Shown: positions 20,641 to 33,800, numbered from the stretch's first letter. The stretch is DNA of 64,000 bases from Gnetum montanum (GCA_015680685.1 MNCI01001832.1:370811-434810), one strand, 5' to 3'. Notes: generated by a model from the letters alone, not told the origin. A program made the numbers and translations.

Positions 20641-23080
20641 ATGTCTTCTTCTTCTCACAAGCATGAAAATGTCAAGCCACCATTCCCATAGGAGTGCAAA
20701 GTGGTATATACTCATCTAGATGAGTTTGTGCCAAACTTCATCTTCATCCTACATCAAGATGAATAGCTATGATGGCATGATATGGAGAATAACATCATCT
20801 TGTCCCTTAATCGATCTATGCTTCGGATGCTATTTAAAACCCTTAAGAATTTGGACATAGCAGATCTTCATGAATAATATGTTGTGGATGGTTATGACAC
20901 TCGAAACTACTATCCCATTGAAACATAATGCAACCAAGAGCAACATCAGGAGAAACTTCATGAGGCTAGGAAGGGGATCCCTTGTTCCTACTAGATTAAG
21001 ATGATAATGAGGATCCTCCCTTTGAAGGTTCTCAGCATGAAGATTCTCCATCCCCTATTACTAGTGATGAGGATGTGAACCTAAACCTATGATCCATGAT
21101 TCATAAAATAGGTTTAAGAATAAGTGACAGCTAAGGTAGGGATTTGGGTAAGTATCGCAATAGCAAGGGATCTAAGGATGGTGATCATAAAAAGCAAAAG
21201 AGTGGTGGTGGAAACTATGGTGGCAATCCACTTTCCTCATCATTCTCTTCATTCAATTTTGAACATTCCTCTTCATTTGGCAGTTCTCATAGAAGCCACC
21301 ATCAAGATAATCTTGATGAAGGTAATCAATAAGACAATAATGACTATGAAGGCCATTAAGATCAAAGGGATGGCCAAAACCACCATCGACATCATTAACA
21401 TAGTGATGATGATGAAGCTTTATTAGCAACCTAAAGTATGCTCAACATTGTAGAGATAGTTAAAATTCCAACTAGGCATGTGAAAGATAGTTGGAACAAA
21501 TGCTTAGACATGAACAATATCCCAAGATCTAAGGGGGGATACAACTCTAATCCACAAACACATCTACAAGCTTTCCATGATGCCTATGCCTTATAGAACA
21601 TAGAGAATGAATGGCAGAAACTCAAGCTTTTCCCAAGGACACTTGTTAAAGAAGTTAAAAGCTAGTGTTGATCTTTGGAGTTGGAATCTATCCATAGATG
21701 GCGTACCATGTTGGAGCTATTCAACGACAAATATCAAACGTATTCCAAAGTGTCTAATCTGAGAAGGCAAATCTAAGGTAAGAAATAGGAAACACATGAA
21801 CTCTTGGATGCTACCATAGGCCAATACTATTCACTCTTACATTGATACCCTAACCATGGTTATTCTTAGAGGGAATAACTTTGCCACATCATAGATGGGC
21901 TCAGAGCAAAAACTAGAAGAACTCTTGGGGTATATGCCCAAGGAATATTATTTGAACCTAGAGCTCATCAGATCTAAAGGCTAATTAAGCAAGTAGAAAA
22001 AGAAGAAGGTGAGCTATGAAAAAGAGAAAGTGTAGAAGAGTATAACAGGGATCCTTCCATTCGGAAATGAGAGGTCCAATTTTTTTATGAGGAGGAGTCA
22101 CCACTTGATGAAGTGGTGAATAGAAAAATCTTACCCATCCAAAAGTCTATTTTTGATATTTTAGCAAAATTTCACAAGTTATGGGACTCTTTGGATGAAA
22201 AATTTCAAATGGCTATGAAGATTACTAAAGAATCCAAGGAGGAAAATAGCAATCATAATTGCAAATGGTGAAAAGAAGCTGAACGTGCCTACCAAAGAGA
22301 TAAGGGCAAAGTTATTGTAGTAGAGGAAGTTATGGAAACTGACTTTGATGATGAAACTGATTGTGACATCTGTTAATACGAACATCCAAAGGGATGTTTC
22401 CTTGTGGTGTCACACTTACAAGAGTCTAGGGTGTATGCCTTTAATTCTCAACTAGCACGTAAGCAAGCACCTAGACAATTACCTTATCCTCAAGGAAATC
22501 CAAGGCAGTTCCACCAACAATAATAAGCTTACTACCCAAGTGGAATCCCTACATAACCGTATGAATAATACCAATAGTGGTACCAACCATAATTATTGGG
22601 AATGCCACCACCAAGGCAATAGTACCCTTACAGGAAACCAAATCCATACAAGTACTATGTTCAACAACCTATCTCCCCTAGAATCCCTACAAGTCATATA
22701 TCATTCTAGCATCACTATTATCCTTCGGAGTACCACTGAACACATTCAAAATCTACTCAAGGGAAAAACCCATATCCATATTCATATCACCCTCTACATC
22801 AGTCTACACACACACCTCCATGTTAAACCTAGTTACCTTCTACTCCATCCATGTAGGATGAGATTCCTCAATAGCTGCAACAATGAAATGCTACTAAGGC
22901 TGTACATTCACAAACAACTTTCTAGCCAAGTAGTTCTAACAATCGATAAGGAAAAAGACCTTTCTTTTTTACCTAATAGTCCTCTTCAACCCTCACAATC
23001 TGGTTTGGTTGATTGTCCTACATCTCTAGCATCGTCATCCTCTTCATTAAACATCTTTGAGTGCCTTTCAAACTAGGTGC
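20641..23080 (+). pseudogene. gag of element 3
   Basis: Starts MSSSSHKHENVKPPFP, then YTHLDEFVPNFIF with the conserved palindrome (20710-20725). It carries a Ser/His/Gly-rich middle (21144-21332), a capsid core about 21650-21960 (MLELFNDKYQTYSKVSNLRR), the zinc-knuckle block CDIC, stop, YEHPKGCF near 22362, and a Tyr/Pro/Gln-rich tail. One frameshift before 20985 and many TAG/TAA stops at Gln positions and TAG at Trp. Confidence 0.82.
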
Positions 23081-23099
23081 CACTTAGGATTCATTGTAA

Positions 23100-23620
23100 T
23101 GCTAACTCATGCTATTTCTAACTAGATCAAGGTTGGAAATCTTCCTACAAAAAGATTTGATCCAAGAAGTCCACTCATTTATCTACAGATTGCTAGACAT
23201 GATCCATGCAAGGCTCTTCTTGACTTTGGTTTTGAAGTTAATTTCATCTCCCATGACATGTACAAGGCCTAGAACCTACCACCTCTTAAAAAGAGTAAAA
23301 TTCATCTAGAATTAGCGAATCAGTTGATTACTATCTCTCTGGGATTAGTAGAGGACATTGTGACCATAGTTTGTGTGTGGTCCTATCCTAATAGTTTTCT
23401 AGTAATCAAGGTGAACAATTGCAAAAGTGACTTCCCCATCATTATGAGAAGGGCCTAGCTAAGCACGGTCAATGCACGTATGGGCATAAGGGACCTATCT
23501 TTAGAAATATCCAAGGAAAATGAACTAGGCAAGATTGAGAAGAAGCATATTCTATGCATTGCATATAGTGATAATGGGTGCAATTATGTGCAAAAAATTT
23601 GGTCAATCAAAAGCACATAC
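23100..23620 (+). pseudogene. Protease of element 3
   Basis: Active-site segment ALLDFG (Asp codon 23222-23224), again Phe instead of Ser/Thr, as in element 1. The C-terminal block FPIIMRRA (about 23437) is a damaged MGRA. Other copies here keep DSG (elements 2 and 4). Confidence 0.75.
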
Positions 23621-23639
23621 ATTAAAGCATGCAAGCAGT

Positions 23640-24995
23640 GTGCATAAGATATCAATATTCAAAGGTGTCTATACATAGTAGCCACAAAACACAAGGGCAC
23701 CTAGTGGCTGATAGCTAACTCAGATAGCAACATACTATGTATGGAGCCAACTGAGAGCCTAACTTATGGATATGTTGAAGGCATGGACAAAATTGAACAA
23801 GTTCAATCCCAACTCTATGATGAAGATGATGATACCTATTGGGGAGAGTTGGAAATCCCTAATAACTTTAAGTAGAAGTCCTTAGAGCTAAAAAATCTAC
23901 TGACTAGCATGGAATATGCATTTTTGAACAATGGCAAGCCAGTCATAATTAATATCAAACTTGCTCTTACAAAAAAAGAAAAGTTGTTGAAGGTAGTTAA
24001 CAAATGGCCAATAGCCTTTGCTTGGTCATATCATAAGCTAATAGGAATTGATCCAAGGATACACCAGCATCACATTTACACTGACCTCACCATGAACCCT
24101 AGAAGGTAGCCACAGAGGTGGTTGAACCCCAAATTGAAGTAGATCATCAAAGAGGAAATTAAGCAACTCTTCAAGGTAGGGTTCATCTATCCCATCATAG
24201 ATAGTGAGTGGGTTAGCCCACTNTTCCTCAAGGTAGGGTTCATCTATCCCATCATAGATAGTGAGTGGGTTAGCCCACTCATAATTGTGCTGAAGAAGGG
24301 TGGAAAATCCCAAGTTTGCATTGATTTCAGGCTATTGAATATGGCAACATTTAAAGATCATTTTCCTTTGCTATTTATGGATCAAGTATTGGACATCATA
24401 TTCAGGCACTATTATTATAGATTCTTGGATGATTATAGTGGCTATACCCAAATCCAAATTGCACTAAAAGATTAGGCTAAGACAACATTCATGAGTCCCT
24501 AAGGGATTTTTGCATACTGTAAGTTGCCTTTTGGTCTGTGTAATGCCTTTGCAACATTTCAATGCTTGGTCCTTGGGATCTTCCAACAGCATATTAGTAG
24601 TGGTGTTGAAGTCTTCACAGATGACTTTTGCACCTATGGAGCTACATTTGAGCAAGCCTTGGATCACCTTGAGCAAGTGTTAAAGAGATGTGTTGAAACA
24701 AACTTATGACTCAACTAGCAAAAGAGCCAAATCATGGTCCAAGATGGCATTGTGCTAGGACACCAAATTTTGCAAAAAGGAATTAAGGTAGACCCAAAAA
24801 AGATAAGGGTCATCCAAGGAATAACATGCCAATTAGAGATTGTTAAAGATGTTTGGTCATTCCTTGGATACATTGGCTACTACCAGCAATTCATAGAGAA
24901 TTTCTCTGAGATTGCAAAATCATTAGTAGAGCTTATAAAGAGTGATGCACCTTTCATTTGGACCAAGGAATGTAAACACGCATTCCAATAGTTGA
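23640..24995 (+). pseudogene. Reverse transcriptase of element 3
   Basis: A protease-RT linker (DEDDDTYWGELEIP, about 23820) precedes RT. VCIDFRLLNMATFKDHF is at 24316, motif A FLDDYSGYTQIQI at 24423, LPFGLCNAFATFQ at 24523, catalytic VFTDDF at 24611, and the thumb LGYIGYYQQFIENFSEIAK at about 24865. Stops are few (TAG 24474, TAA 24501, TGA 24707). An assembly gap (n, 24223) duplicates a 46-bp stretch before motif 1. Best-preserved RT in the window. Confidence 0.88.
24223..24223. other. Assembly gap placeholder with duplicated flank
   Basis: The ~46 bases before the n are repeated after it (TTCATCTATCCCATCATAG...). Most simply, two overlapping contig ends were not merged. Confidence 0.85.
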
Positions 24996-24999
24996 AAGA

Positions 25000-25410
25000 G
25001 AAGCATCAATCCTACGAGCACCAGATTGGTCAAAACCCTCCTATATCATGATGGATGCATCCAACTATGCCTTGGGAGTAGTGCTCACACAAATGGATGA
25101 TAAGAAACGACCATACTATATCCACTATGTGAGTCGAAGCATTGTGGGAGCACACTTAAATTACACCACGATGGAAAAAGAACTAATGGCTATGGTGTGC
25201 ACTCTAGAAAAGTTCAGGAACTATGTGCTTGGCTACAAAGTATTTGTGCACATGGACCATAGTGCAATTTGCTTCCTCATGAATGAGCCAATAGTAAGCC
25301 CTCGTGTCATACGATCCCTTGTGATCTTGCAAGAATTCAATCTCATGATGGTAGATCGAAAAGGAACCAAGAATGTGATCACTGACCACCTCTCTCTCTT
25401 ATGATGGGAT
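25000..25410 (+). pseudogene. RNase H of element 3
   Basis: An unbroken 118-codon stretch 25048-25404 carries the Ty3/gypsy RNase H signatures: MMDASNYALGVVLTQ, YYIHYVSRSI, NYTTMEKELMAMV, EKFRNYVLGYK and VHMDHSAI. The catalytic Asp (DAS), Glu (KEL) and Asp (MDH) are in place. It follows RT and precedes integrase. Confidence 0.9.
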
Positions 25411-25439
25411 AATAAAGAGAAGGAGAGCCTACTCTCTGA

Positions 25440-26720
25440 TCAATTTCTAGATGAACTCCTCTTTACAAGAGCAAGAGGTGAAAAAACACCTACAAAAGCA
25501 ACATGGTACAATGACATCCTCACTTATCTTATCACTTAGGAGATGCCACAAGATTTGTATTTTAGAAAGAAGAAACAATTTCTTCATCAAGTCACATATT
25601 TCATGAAAATCAATGGACATCTCTACAAGGTGTGTGCCGATGGCCTAATTCGTTGGTGTGTTCCTAACGAAGATCAACTACGCATTCTCTAGAATGCTCA
25701 CAAAGGACCTTGCAGAGGTTACTATGGAGGGAGAGGCACAGCCATAAAAATCCCAATGGTAGAATACTATTGGCCTATAATCTTTAGGGATGCCCACTAG
25801 TTCTTCAAGTCTTGTAAACATTGTCAATGAGATGGGGGGATGATCACTCACATGGAAGATCCTCAATAGTGGATTCAACCACTGGAATGTTTTAACATAT
25901 GGGGTGTTGACTTCATGGGTCCCATCACATCCATGTCCAACAGAAAGGCATATATTATAGTAGTAGTTGACCACTACACAAAATGGTTAGAAGCAACAAT
26001 CGTTACTGATTGTGCGTCATCCACTGATGCTAAATTTATATAACAAAATAGCATAAATAGGTTTGGGATGTCATGTTCACTAATTTTTGACAATGGAACT
26101 CATTTCACAAGTGTCACTTTTATAAAATTAATGCAACACTTGGGGCTTGAACATAAATAAACAACACCTTATTACGCCAAGCCAATGGTTAAGCAAAGGT
26201 AACCAACTAGGAGATCAAAAAAATACTAACACAGACCATTAGCAAATATAGGAAGGATTGGAGTACAAAGCTTAACAATGCTCACTAGGCTTATCATTCA
26301 ACATGGAAACTTTCTATTGGCTATTCTTCCTATGAGTTAGTGTACGAGAAACTTCCAATGCTCTCGATTCAATCCAAGCTCCATACACTTTCAATAGCCT
26401 ATGATCTAAATCTTGACCTAAGTCTAGCACAAAGAGAAAGATTAATCATCCTAAATATCCTAGATGAAAATCAATTAGTGGCTCTATCCTTGAATGAGGA
26501 GAATAAGGCATTTAGCAAGAAAGATCATGACCTTAGAATCAGAAAAGTAAAACTTCAACTAGGAGATAAGGTTCTCTATTGGAACCCCACACATGTACCC
26601 CAAAAGGAAAAATTTCAAACATTGTGAGAGAGACCTTATATAATTGATCAAACCTTTCCCTCTAGGGCCATGTTAATTTACAAACCTGAAATCCCAAGTA
26701 AAAAGCAGTTGGTCAACATC
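25440..26720 (+). pseudogene. Integrase of element 3, 5' part (interrupted)
   Basis: The His/Cys zinc-binding region is about 25690-25835 (NAHKGPCRGYYGG ... CKHC). The core has GVDFMGP (25905) and FDNGTHF (26088), so both catalytic Asp residues are present. The Glu region is frameshifted near 26190. The C-terminal domain ELQLGDKVLYWNP-like segment (26540-26600) and IDQTFPSRAM follow. Element 4 inserted after CAACATC at 26720; the remaining codons are at 45135. Confidence 0.85.
26716..26720. repeat. TSD ACATC (left, element 4)
   Basis: Repeated exactly at 45135-45139; integrase sequence of element 3 continues across the two. Confidence 0.95.
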
Positions 26721-26737
26721 TGATGAACATGTGTTTG

Positions 26738-26781
26738 ATGTCAGGTGTGATATCAGGGTGCATACCCCAAGGCTATAAATA
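26738..26781 (+). promoter_or_regulatory. LTR promoter of element 4 (contracted array)
   Basis: TGATGTCAGG and TGATATCAGGG units, then CTATAAATA. Confidence 0.65.
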
Positions 26782-27145
26782 CTACACTTGGGCTTCAATT
26801 TTCATAGTCAGTTTTTATCTTTTTTATTCAAAATAACGAAGCTCTTGCCATTTCTTTTTCTTAGAGTTAGAATATTTTCTGAGTGCCCATAGAAGGAGTA
26901 TGAGTGTATACAGTTCTTTATTCAAGCACTGATGTACCTAAGTGCAATAGTGTAACAGGAATAAAACAAACTCTTTTAACAATCCTTGCAACATTGAGAA
27001 TAGCTTAATATTTTCTTTATTGCACTTTACTTTCTTACTCTTTATTTTAATGCCTTTGAATTAAGCAATTTATTTTTAGTAGTTAATAAACACAAGCATA
27101 ATCACTTCGAGCATTCATATAGTACTTGGTAACCCAGCAACACTT

Positions 27146-27206
27146 NGTGCTTGTGTTTATTAACTACTAAAAATAAATTACTTAATTCAAATGCATTAAA
27201 ATAAAN
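27146..27206. other. Inverted segment between two gap placeholders
   Basis: The ~59 bases between n at 27146 and n at 27206 are the reverse complement of the DNA just upstream (about 27041-27099), as expected for a misplaced, inverted contig end. Confidence 0.85.
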
Positions 27207-27529
27207 GGAAAGTGGAATGATTACTTGTGTTAGGCTAGATAGGCAGTAAACAAGTTAAATTCTAAGTTACTCTACTCTTTATTCTTGTTGTAGGTGACCA
27301 AATCCATAAAATATAAAGTAAGAAAAATCATATACCTCAATTACACTTAAACGATACACTTGACCTCAAAATTATAATTGGAAATACAATGAATGTTCTT
27401 AATGCCCATTTCACTTCCTAGAAGAGTTAGTGCATTAGATAACTATAGGTCCACAGAAATCAACTAGATCATGTGTAACACCTTAGTGATTCGTATGGTT
27501 GGGTGTAGGGGTACCTTTCCACTCATCAT

Positions 27530-27547
27530 TGTGGTCATTGCAAGGTA
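27530..27547 (+). other. Degenerate primer-binding site of element 4
   Basis: TGTGGTCATTGCAAGGTA, one base after the LTR; aligns to the tRNA-Asp PBS only with gaps. Confidence 0.5.
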
Positions 27548-27686
27548 TCTTTTTGTTATTTTATGCACTATCTAGGACTTAGTGATAAGTATTTAATCAT
27601 TGGAATGAACCTTAGAGTCATATTTTATTTCACAATTACTACAAAAATTTTGAGAGCACACTATGATTCTTATTCACAAACTAAAA

Positions 27687-30235
27687 ATGTTTTCTTCTCA
27701 TAGGAGCACTTCTCCACCCAAGGCTAATAGAGTTAATATGCCAAAGCTTCAACAGTATCAAATTATATATACTTATCTTGATGAGTATGTGCTAAACTTC
27801 ACCTTCATCCTACACTAGGATGAACAGCTATGGTGGTGTGACATGGAGGGCAACATTATGTTGCCACCTGATTGTGCTACTCCTGAAATTCTTTATCAAA
27901 TGCTTGCAGGATTTGGTCTTCAAGAATGCCATGGGGAGTATATTGTGGAAGATGCTGATGCCAAGGATTACCATCCCACCAAAGCACAATGTCTACAAGA
28001 TTGACAACTAGAGCAATGCTATGAATTTTTGAAGGGAAAAGGACATAACGATTCTTCATTCCTATTGTACTAACACACTAGTAGGAAATCCTTCTCTGGG
28101 GGTTTTCCATTCAATGAAACTCCTCTCTTTGACTTTGGTGATGGAGGTCAAAATTAGAACTTGCACTTCATAGTTTACAATCCTCATGTTGGTAATAAGG
28201 GATCCAATGATAAAGAAGGACCCAAAGGGGCAAGTTAAGATAGGGATGTTGATAAGAAGCAAGATTGTGATTGTGGTTACGATCGTCAAAGAGGTGGTAG
28301 TAGGCACCATGATGGTGTTGGTTCTCCTTCCTCTTCTTCTTCATCATCATCTTCTTCTTCTAGCTTTGACCATGATGGTAGAAGGAGAGACTGTGATGAA
28401 GGTGATCAAAATGAATGAAACAATTGATGAGACCAAAATAACCAAAAGGATCGTCAGGATAGACAAGATCAAGGGTGTAGATGTTCAAGAGAGGCACATC
28501 ACCATGAACAAAGGGGTAGTAGAGGGCATCATAGGCACCATGATAAAAACCTTGATGAGCCTCTATTTGCTACTTGAAGTATGATTAACATCATAGAGGT
28601 AGTTATAATTTCAACAAGGCATGTAAAGGATAGTCAGATCAAATGGTTAAACATGAATAATATTCCTCAATTTGAAGGAGGATATAACTTTGATCTATAG
28701 AATCATCTTCAAGCTTTCCAATATGCATGTTCCTTGCAAAACATAGAGAACAAGTGATAGAAACTAAAGTTGTTCCCTAGGATACTTATCAAGAAAGCAG
28801 AGAACTAGTATTGGTCCTTAGAGCCAGAATCTATTAAATGATGGAGTACCATGCTTGAGTTGTTCAATGATAAGTATCCAATGTACTCTAGAGTGTCCAA
28901 CTTAAGGAAGAAAATTCAAGGATGGAAACAAGGCACACACAAACCCTTGGATGGCACCATTGGCCGATACTATGCTTTGATGCAAAAATGTCCCATGGTT
29001 ATTCTCAATTGGTTCAACTTCACCACATTGTAGATGAGCTTCGTAATGAAATGAGGAAAACCCTTGGTGTCTATGCCCAAGGGTGATTGTCAGAACTAAC
29101 TACCTATCAAATACAAAGATTAATAGAGTAGGTAGCTAAAGTAGAGGATAAACTAAGAAAAAAGGAAATTGTAAAAGAGTACAACTGTGATCCTTCCATT
29201 TGCAAGAGGGATGTTTGATTCTGTGACAGTGAGGATGAGTCCATATTTGATGAGGGGATGCATAAGAAAACCTTGATTCTAATTTGAACTTATAGCTAAG
29301 GTTGATCAATTAAGATACTCAATGGATAATAAATTCTAATCTGTTCACAAAATCTTTGAAGAGTCCAAAGAATAAAGTAGTGAGCAAGAGTGTAGGAGGT
29401 GCAAAGAAGCTAAATGTGCATATCACAAAGGTAAGGGCAAGATTGCTGTAATAGAAGAGGTTGTGGATAATGAATCAGATGATGATCATGGGTGTGACAT
29501 CTATCAATATGAACATCCTAAGGGATGCTACCCTGTTGTGTCACATCTACAGGAGTTTGGGGTGTATGCCTTACATCCATAACTTACACAAAGGAAAATA
29601 TCTAGAAGATTACCTTATCCTTAAGATAATCTTAGGCAGTTTCACCAACAACAACTGTATTATCCAAGTGGAGCTTCACTGCAACTGTATGAACAGTGTC
29701 AACAATGGTAACAACCACAATCATAGGCACTGGCACCGCTAAGGCAACAATACCCTTACCAATAGCCTGATCGATATGGTTACCACATTCAACAACCATT
29801 GTTTCCACATGACTCTTCCAATCACGTTTCTAATGTCTAGCCTCACTACCATCCTTTAGATTATTATCGAGCCCATTCTCCACATGAAAGTAGGGATACC
29901 ACCTCTTACCCTTATCTTCCTCCTGTCCCTACACATACTACCCCTCCAGTCGTATAGCTACCACCTACTCCACCTATTCAAGGTAAACTCCTAACTCAAC
30001 TACAATAATGCAATGCTACAAGGGCTATTAATCTACAACCAAATCATTAATTGGAGGGGTTAAATGCTTGATCAAAGAAAATACCTTTCTTTCAATCCCA
30101 TAGTTCACCTAAGCCTTCACCTACACTCACATTTGACAACCCTGCTCTTGCCTCTTCCTCCATATGGAATTCCTTTAGGCCTCCTTCAAACCAAACTCTA
30201 CTAAGGATACATACTATAATGTCACTCATACTATG
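27687..30235 (+). pseudogene. gag of element 4
   Basis: Starts MFSSHRSTSPPKANRV, then IIYTYLDEYVLNFTF, followed by WWCDMEGNIMLPPD and a long nearly open stretch to about 28590 ending in a Ser-run and His/Arg/Asp-rich region (28310-28530). The capsid core STMLELFNDKYPMYSRV is at 28845-29030. A knuckle remnant CDIYQYEHPKGCYP lies near 29495 (second Cys to Tyr), then a Gln/Pro-rich tail. Frame is kept over long distances; breaks are mainly TAG. Confidence 0.83.
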
Positions 30236-30239
30236 TTTG

Positions 30240-30725
30240 ATTGGATCCATGTAGGAAATCTTTCTAGAAAATTAGCCAATCCTGGTAGTCCTCTAATTTA
30301 TTTGTAGATTGCTAGGAATGAATTGTGCAAGGCTCTTCTTGATTCAGGTTCTAGTGTTAATTTAATTTCTTATGAGATGTACATTTCTTGGAACCTGTCT
30401 CAAGAAGAGCAACATAAGATTAGAATTAGTAGACTAGTCCATCACTGTTCCATTGGGACTAGTAGAAGACATTGTGACCATTGTCTATGGGTGGTCTTAT
30501 CCTATTGATTTCTTGGTAATCAAAGTGGAGAACTACAAAGGGGATTTTCCAATCATAATGGGAAGGGCATGGCTGAGCATCATTGATGTAAGAATGGGCA
30601 TTAGAGCTCTTTACCTAGAGATATCTAAAGAAAATTCATTTGGAAAGATTCAGAAGAAGAGAGTTCAATGCATCGTGTATAGCGATAGTGGTTGTAATTA
30701 TGGCAGAAACTATGGGTTGTAAAGT
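30240..30725 (+). pseudogene. Protease of element 4
   Basis: Canonical retropepsin site ALLDSGSSVNLIS (Asp codon 30341) and the C-terminal FPIIMGRAWLSII (about 30548). A frameshift near 30460 separates the halves. Confidence 0.83.
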
Positions 30726-30779
30726 AAGATCTATCTCTACATGCAAATAGTGTATGCTACAAGTAAAAATTCAAAGGTG

Positions 30780-32040
30780 TCTGTATGCAGTAGCCACAAA
30801 ATAGGAGGGCACCCAATGGTTGATCGCTAATTCAAAAAGCATCATACTTTGCATGGAACCAACTAAGAGCCTGACATATGCATATGTCATAGGCATGGAT
30901 GAACTAGAGAAAGTTCATCACCAACTCTCTGATGACATAAATGATGATAATTACTTGGGAGAGTTGAAAATTCCTAAAAAATTCAAACAAGAGCCCCTTG
31001 AGCTGAAAACATTATCGGTTGGAATGGAATATGTATTTTGGAAAAATGGGAAGCTAGTTATAATCAATGCAAAACTTGCTCTAGAATAGAAAAAAATGCT
31101 ATTGAAAGTAGTTGAAAGATAATTAGTAGCTTTTGCTTGGTCATATCTTGAACTCACAAGGATTGATCCTAGGATATGCCAACATCGCATCTACATTGAC
31201 TCGGCCATGAAGCCAAAATAGTAGCCATAGAGGTGATTAAACCCCAAGCTGAAGTAAATAGTCAAGGAGGAAATTCAGCAACTCTTCAAGGTAGGGCTCA
31301 TTATGGATAGTAAGTGGGTTAGTCCACTCATAATTGTGCCAAAGAATGGTGGCAAGTGGTAGGTCTGCATTGATTTTAGGCTATTGAACATGGCAACATT
31401 CAAGGACCACTTTTCGTTGCCATTTGTTGACCAAGTGCTCAACACAATATCTAGGCATTACTAATATAGTTTTCTAGACGGTTATAGTGGTTATAACCAA
31501 ATTTAAATTACACCAGAAGATTGGGCAAAGATAATGTTCATGAGTCCTTGGGGTACTTTTGCATATTGCAAGATGTCGTTTAGTCTATGCAATGCTCCTA
31601 CCACATTCCAACACCTGGTCTTGAGCATTATTTAATAGAAAATTGGTAGTAGTGTGGAAGTCTTCATGGATGACTTCTCCACCTATGAAGATACATTTGA
31701 GCAATCCCTAAACCACCTTAAGCAAGTGCTAAAATGGTATGTTGAAACCAACTTGTGGCTCAATTGGAAAAAAAGCCACGTCATGGTCTAAGCGGGCATT
31801 GTACTAGGGCATAAAATCTCACAAGCAAGAATTAAGGTGAACCCTAAAAAAATAAGGGTCATCCAAGGAATAGCCCACTAGCCAAAAATAGTTAAAGATT
31901 TTTGATCATTCCTTGGACATATTAGCTACTACCGATGATTCATAGAGAATTTTTATAAGATCACAAAACCATTGGTTGAGCTAACAAAGAAAGATGCTTC
32001 TTTTGTTTGGATAGTAAAATATGAAAAAGCATTCTAGCAA
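30780..32040 (+). pseudogene. Reverse transcriptase of element 4
   Basis: Linker (30820-31089) then RT: VCIDFRLLNMATFKDHF (about 31364), motif A FLDGYSGYNQ (31472), MSFSLCNAPTTFQ (about 31575), catalytic VFMDDFSTY (31661) and LGHISYYR (31915). Frequent TAG/TAA stops, for example at 31358 where the homologue has TGG. Confidence 0.85.
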
Positions 32041-32059
32041 CTAAAATAGAAGCTTGTAG

Positions 32060-32470
32060 AAACTCCAATACTACAAGCACCTGACTGGTCTGGACCATTT
32101 CATATCATGATGGATACATTGAATTATGCCTTGGGAGTGATGCTGAAGTAGTTAGATGACAAGAAACAACCATACTACATCCACTACACTAGCTGAAGCA
32201 TTGTGGGTGCACAATTGAACTAAACCACTATAGAAAAAAAAATTGATGGTGGTGGTGTTTGTTCTATAGAATTTTAGGCATTATGTGCTTGGATAAAAGG
32301 TGTTTTTATACAAAAATCACAGTGCCATCTACTTCCTAATGAACAAACTAATGGTGAGCCCTCATGTCATACGGTGGTTGCTGATCTTGTAAGAATTCAA
32401 TCTTACAATGGTAGATCAAAAGGGCAGTAAGAATCTAATTGATGATCACTTGTCTTCGTTGCAATTGGAT
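32060..32470 (+). pseudogene. RNase H of element 4
   Basis: IMMDTLNYALGVML (Asp kept but DAS is DTL), YYIHYTS, a damaged NYTT-EKEL block with frameshifts at about 32225-32280, and RKGSKNLIDDHLS at the end. More decayed than the element 3 copy. Confidence 0.75.
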
Positions 32471-32479
32471 GACAAAGAG

Positions 32480-33800
32480 AAAGAAAGCCCACTCTCTGAC
32501 ATGTTTCCTAATGAACTCCTCTTTACTGGCACTATAATTGAACAAATTCCCAATGAGCTAAAATGGTATGATAACATTCTTACCTATTTTCTCACTCAAG
32601 AGATGCCACAAGGGTTAGACCATCAAAATAAATAGTAGTTTCTTCACCAGGTAAAGCACTTCATGGAGATCAATAGACACCTCTATAAGGTGTGCATCGA
32701 TGACTTGGTTCATTGGTGTGTCCTCGATGTTGATCAATTACGCATTCTCCAAGACTCTCATGAAGGTCGTTGTTGAGGACACTATGTTGGGAGACACATG
32801 ACCATTAAAATCCTGATGGTAGGGTACTATTGGCCAACACTCTTTAGGAATGCTCACCATTACATCCGTTCTTGTGAATGATGCCAACAAGATGGTGGAA
32901 TGACTACTCTAATGGAGTGACCTCAATAATGGATTCAACCATTAAAACCATTTCACATCTGGGGCATTAATTTCATAGGTCTCATCACACCCATGTCAAG
33001 TGAAAAGACATGCATCATAGTCACTTTTGACTATTGTACAAAATGGGCAAAAGTAGCAACCGTCATTGACTATACATCCTCTACTACTACTCAGTTTGTA
33101 CAAAAAAATGTTGTAAACAGGTTTGGTATGCCATGTGTATTAATTTCTAACAATGGAACTCATTTTATAGGCACTACTTTTTGGAAGCTCATGCAACGCT
33201 TAGGGGTTGAACATAAAGTCACAGCACCTTACCATCCCCAAGCTAATGGTCAAGATGAGGTTACCAATAGGGAAATCACAAGGATACTAATAAGAATTGT
33301 TAGCAAGTATAGGAAGGACTAGAGCACAAAACTGAATGATGTTGTTTGGGCCTACTACTTAACTTAGAAATTTCCTATAGGCTACTCTCTCTATGATCTT
33401 GTGTATAACAAACTACCAATACTTCCTATTCAATCTGAACTCCATACACTTTCAACAACTTGTGACCTTAACCTTGACTTGAGTCTAGCCTAAAAAGAAT
33501 GACCGATGAATCTCAACATGTTAGATGAAAATCAATTAGTATTCCTATCATCTAACAAGTTGCACAAGGCCTATAACAAAAAACATCATGACCTAAAAAT
33601 TAGAAAAGTCAAATTTCAACCAGAAGATAAGGTTCTTTACTAGAACCCCACATACGTACCTCAATGAACTATTTTTCAAACATTATGGAAAGGACCTTAC
33701 ATTATTTATGATAATTTCCCTTGTGGGGTCATGATGATCTATAAACTTGAGAGCCCAAACAAGAAACAACTAGTCAACATCCAACAAATCAAACTTTTCA
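32480..33800 (+). pseudogene. Integrase of element 4
   Basis: HHCC region about 32757-32900; core open 32993-33322 with YHPQANGQDEVTNRE (catalytic Glu kept). Both core Asp residues read Asn: GINFIGL at about 32965 where element 3 has GVDFMGP, and SNNGTHF at about 33149 where element 3 has FDNGTHF. Both are GAY to AAY transitions. The C-terminal domain continues to QLVNIQQIK; no chromodomain follows. Confidence 0.85.

Larger units (their letters stand above)
26721..27528 (+). repeat. 5' LTR of element 4
   Basis: TGATGAACATGTG start, CTCATCA end, TATA 26773-26781. Two n symbols (27146, 27206) bracket an inverted segment. U3 upstream of TATA is 47 bp shorter than in the 3' LTR. Confidence 0.9.

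Noticed and set aside
28186-28584. 132-aa plus ORF of hydrophobic character
   Set aside because: Out-of-frame shadow of the Ser/His/Arg-rich part of element 4 gag, which is the conserved frame.
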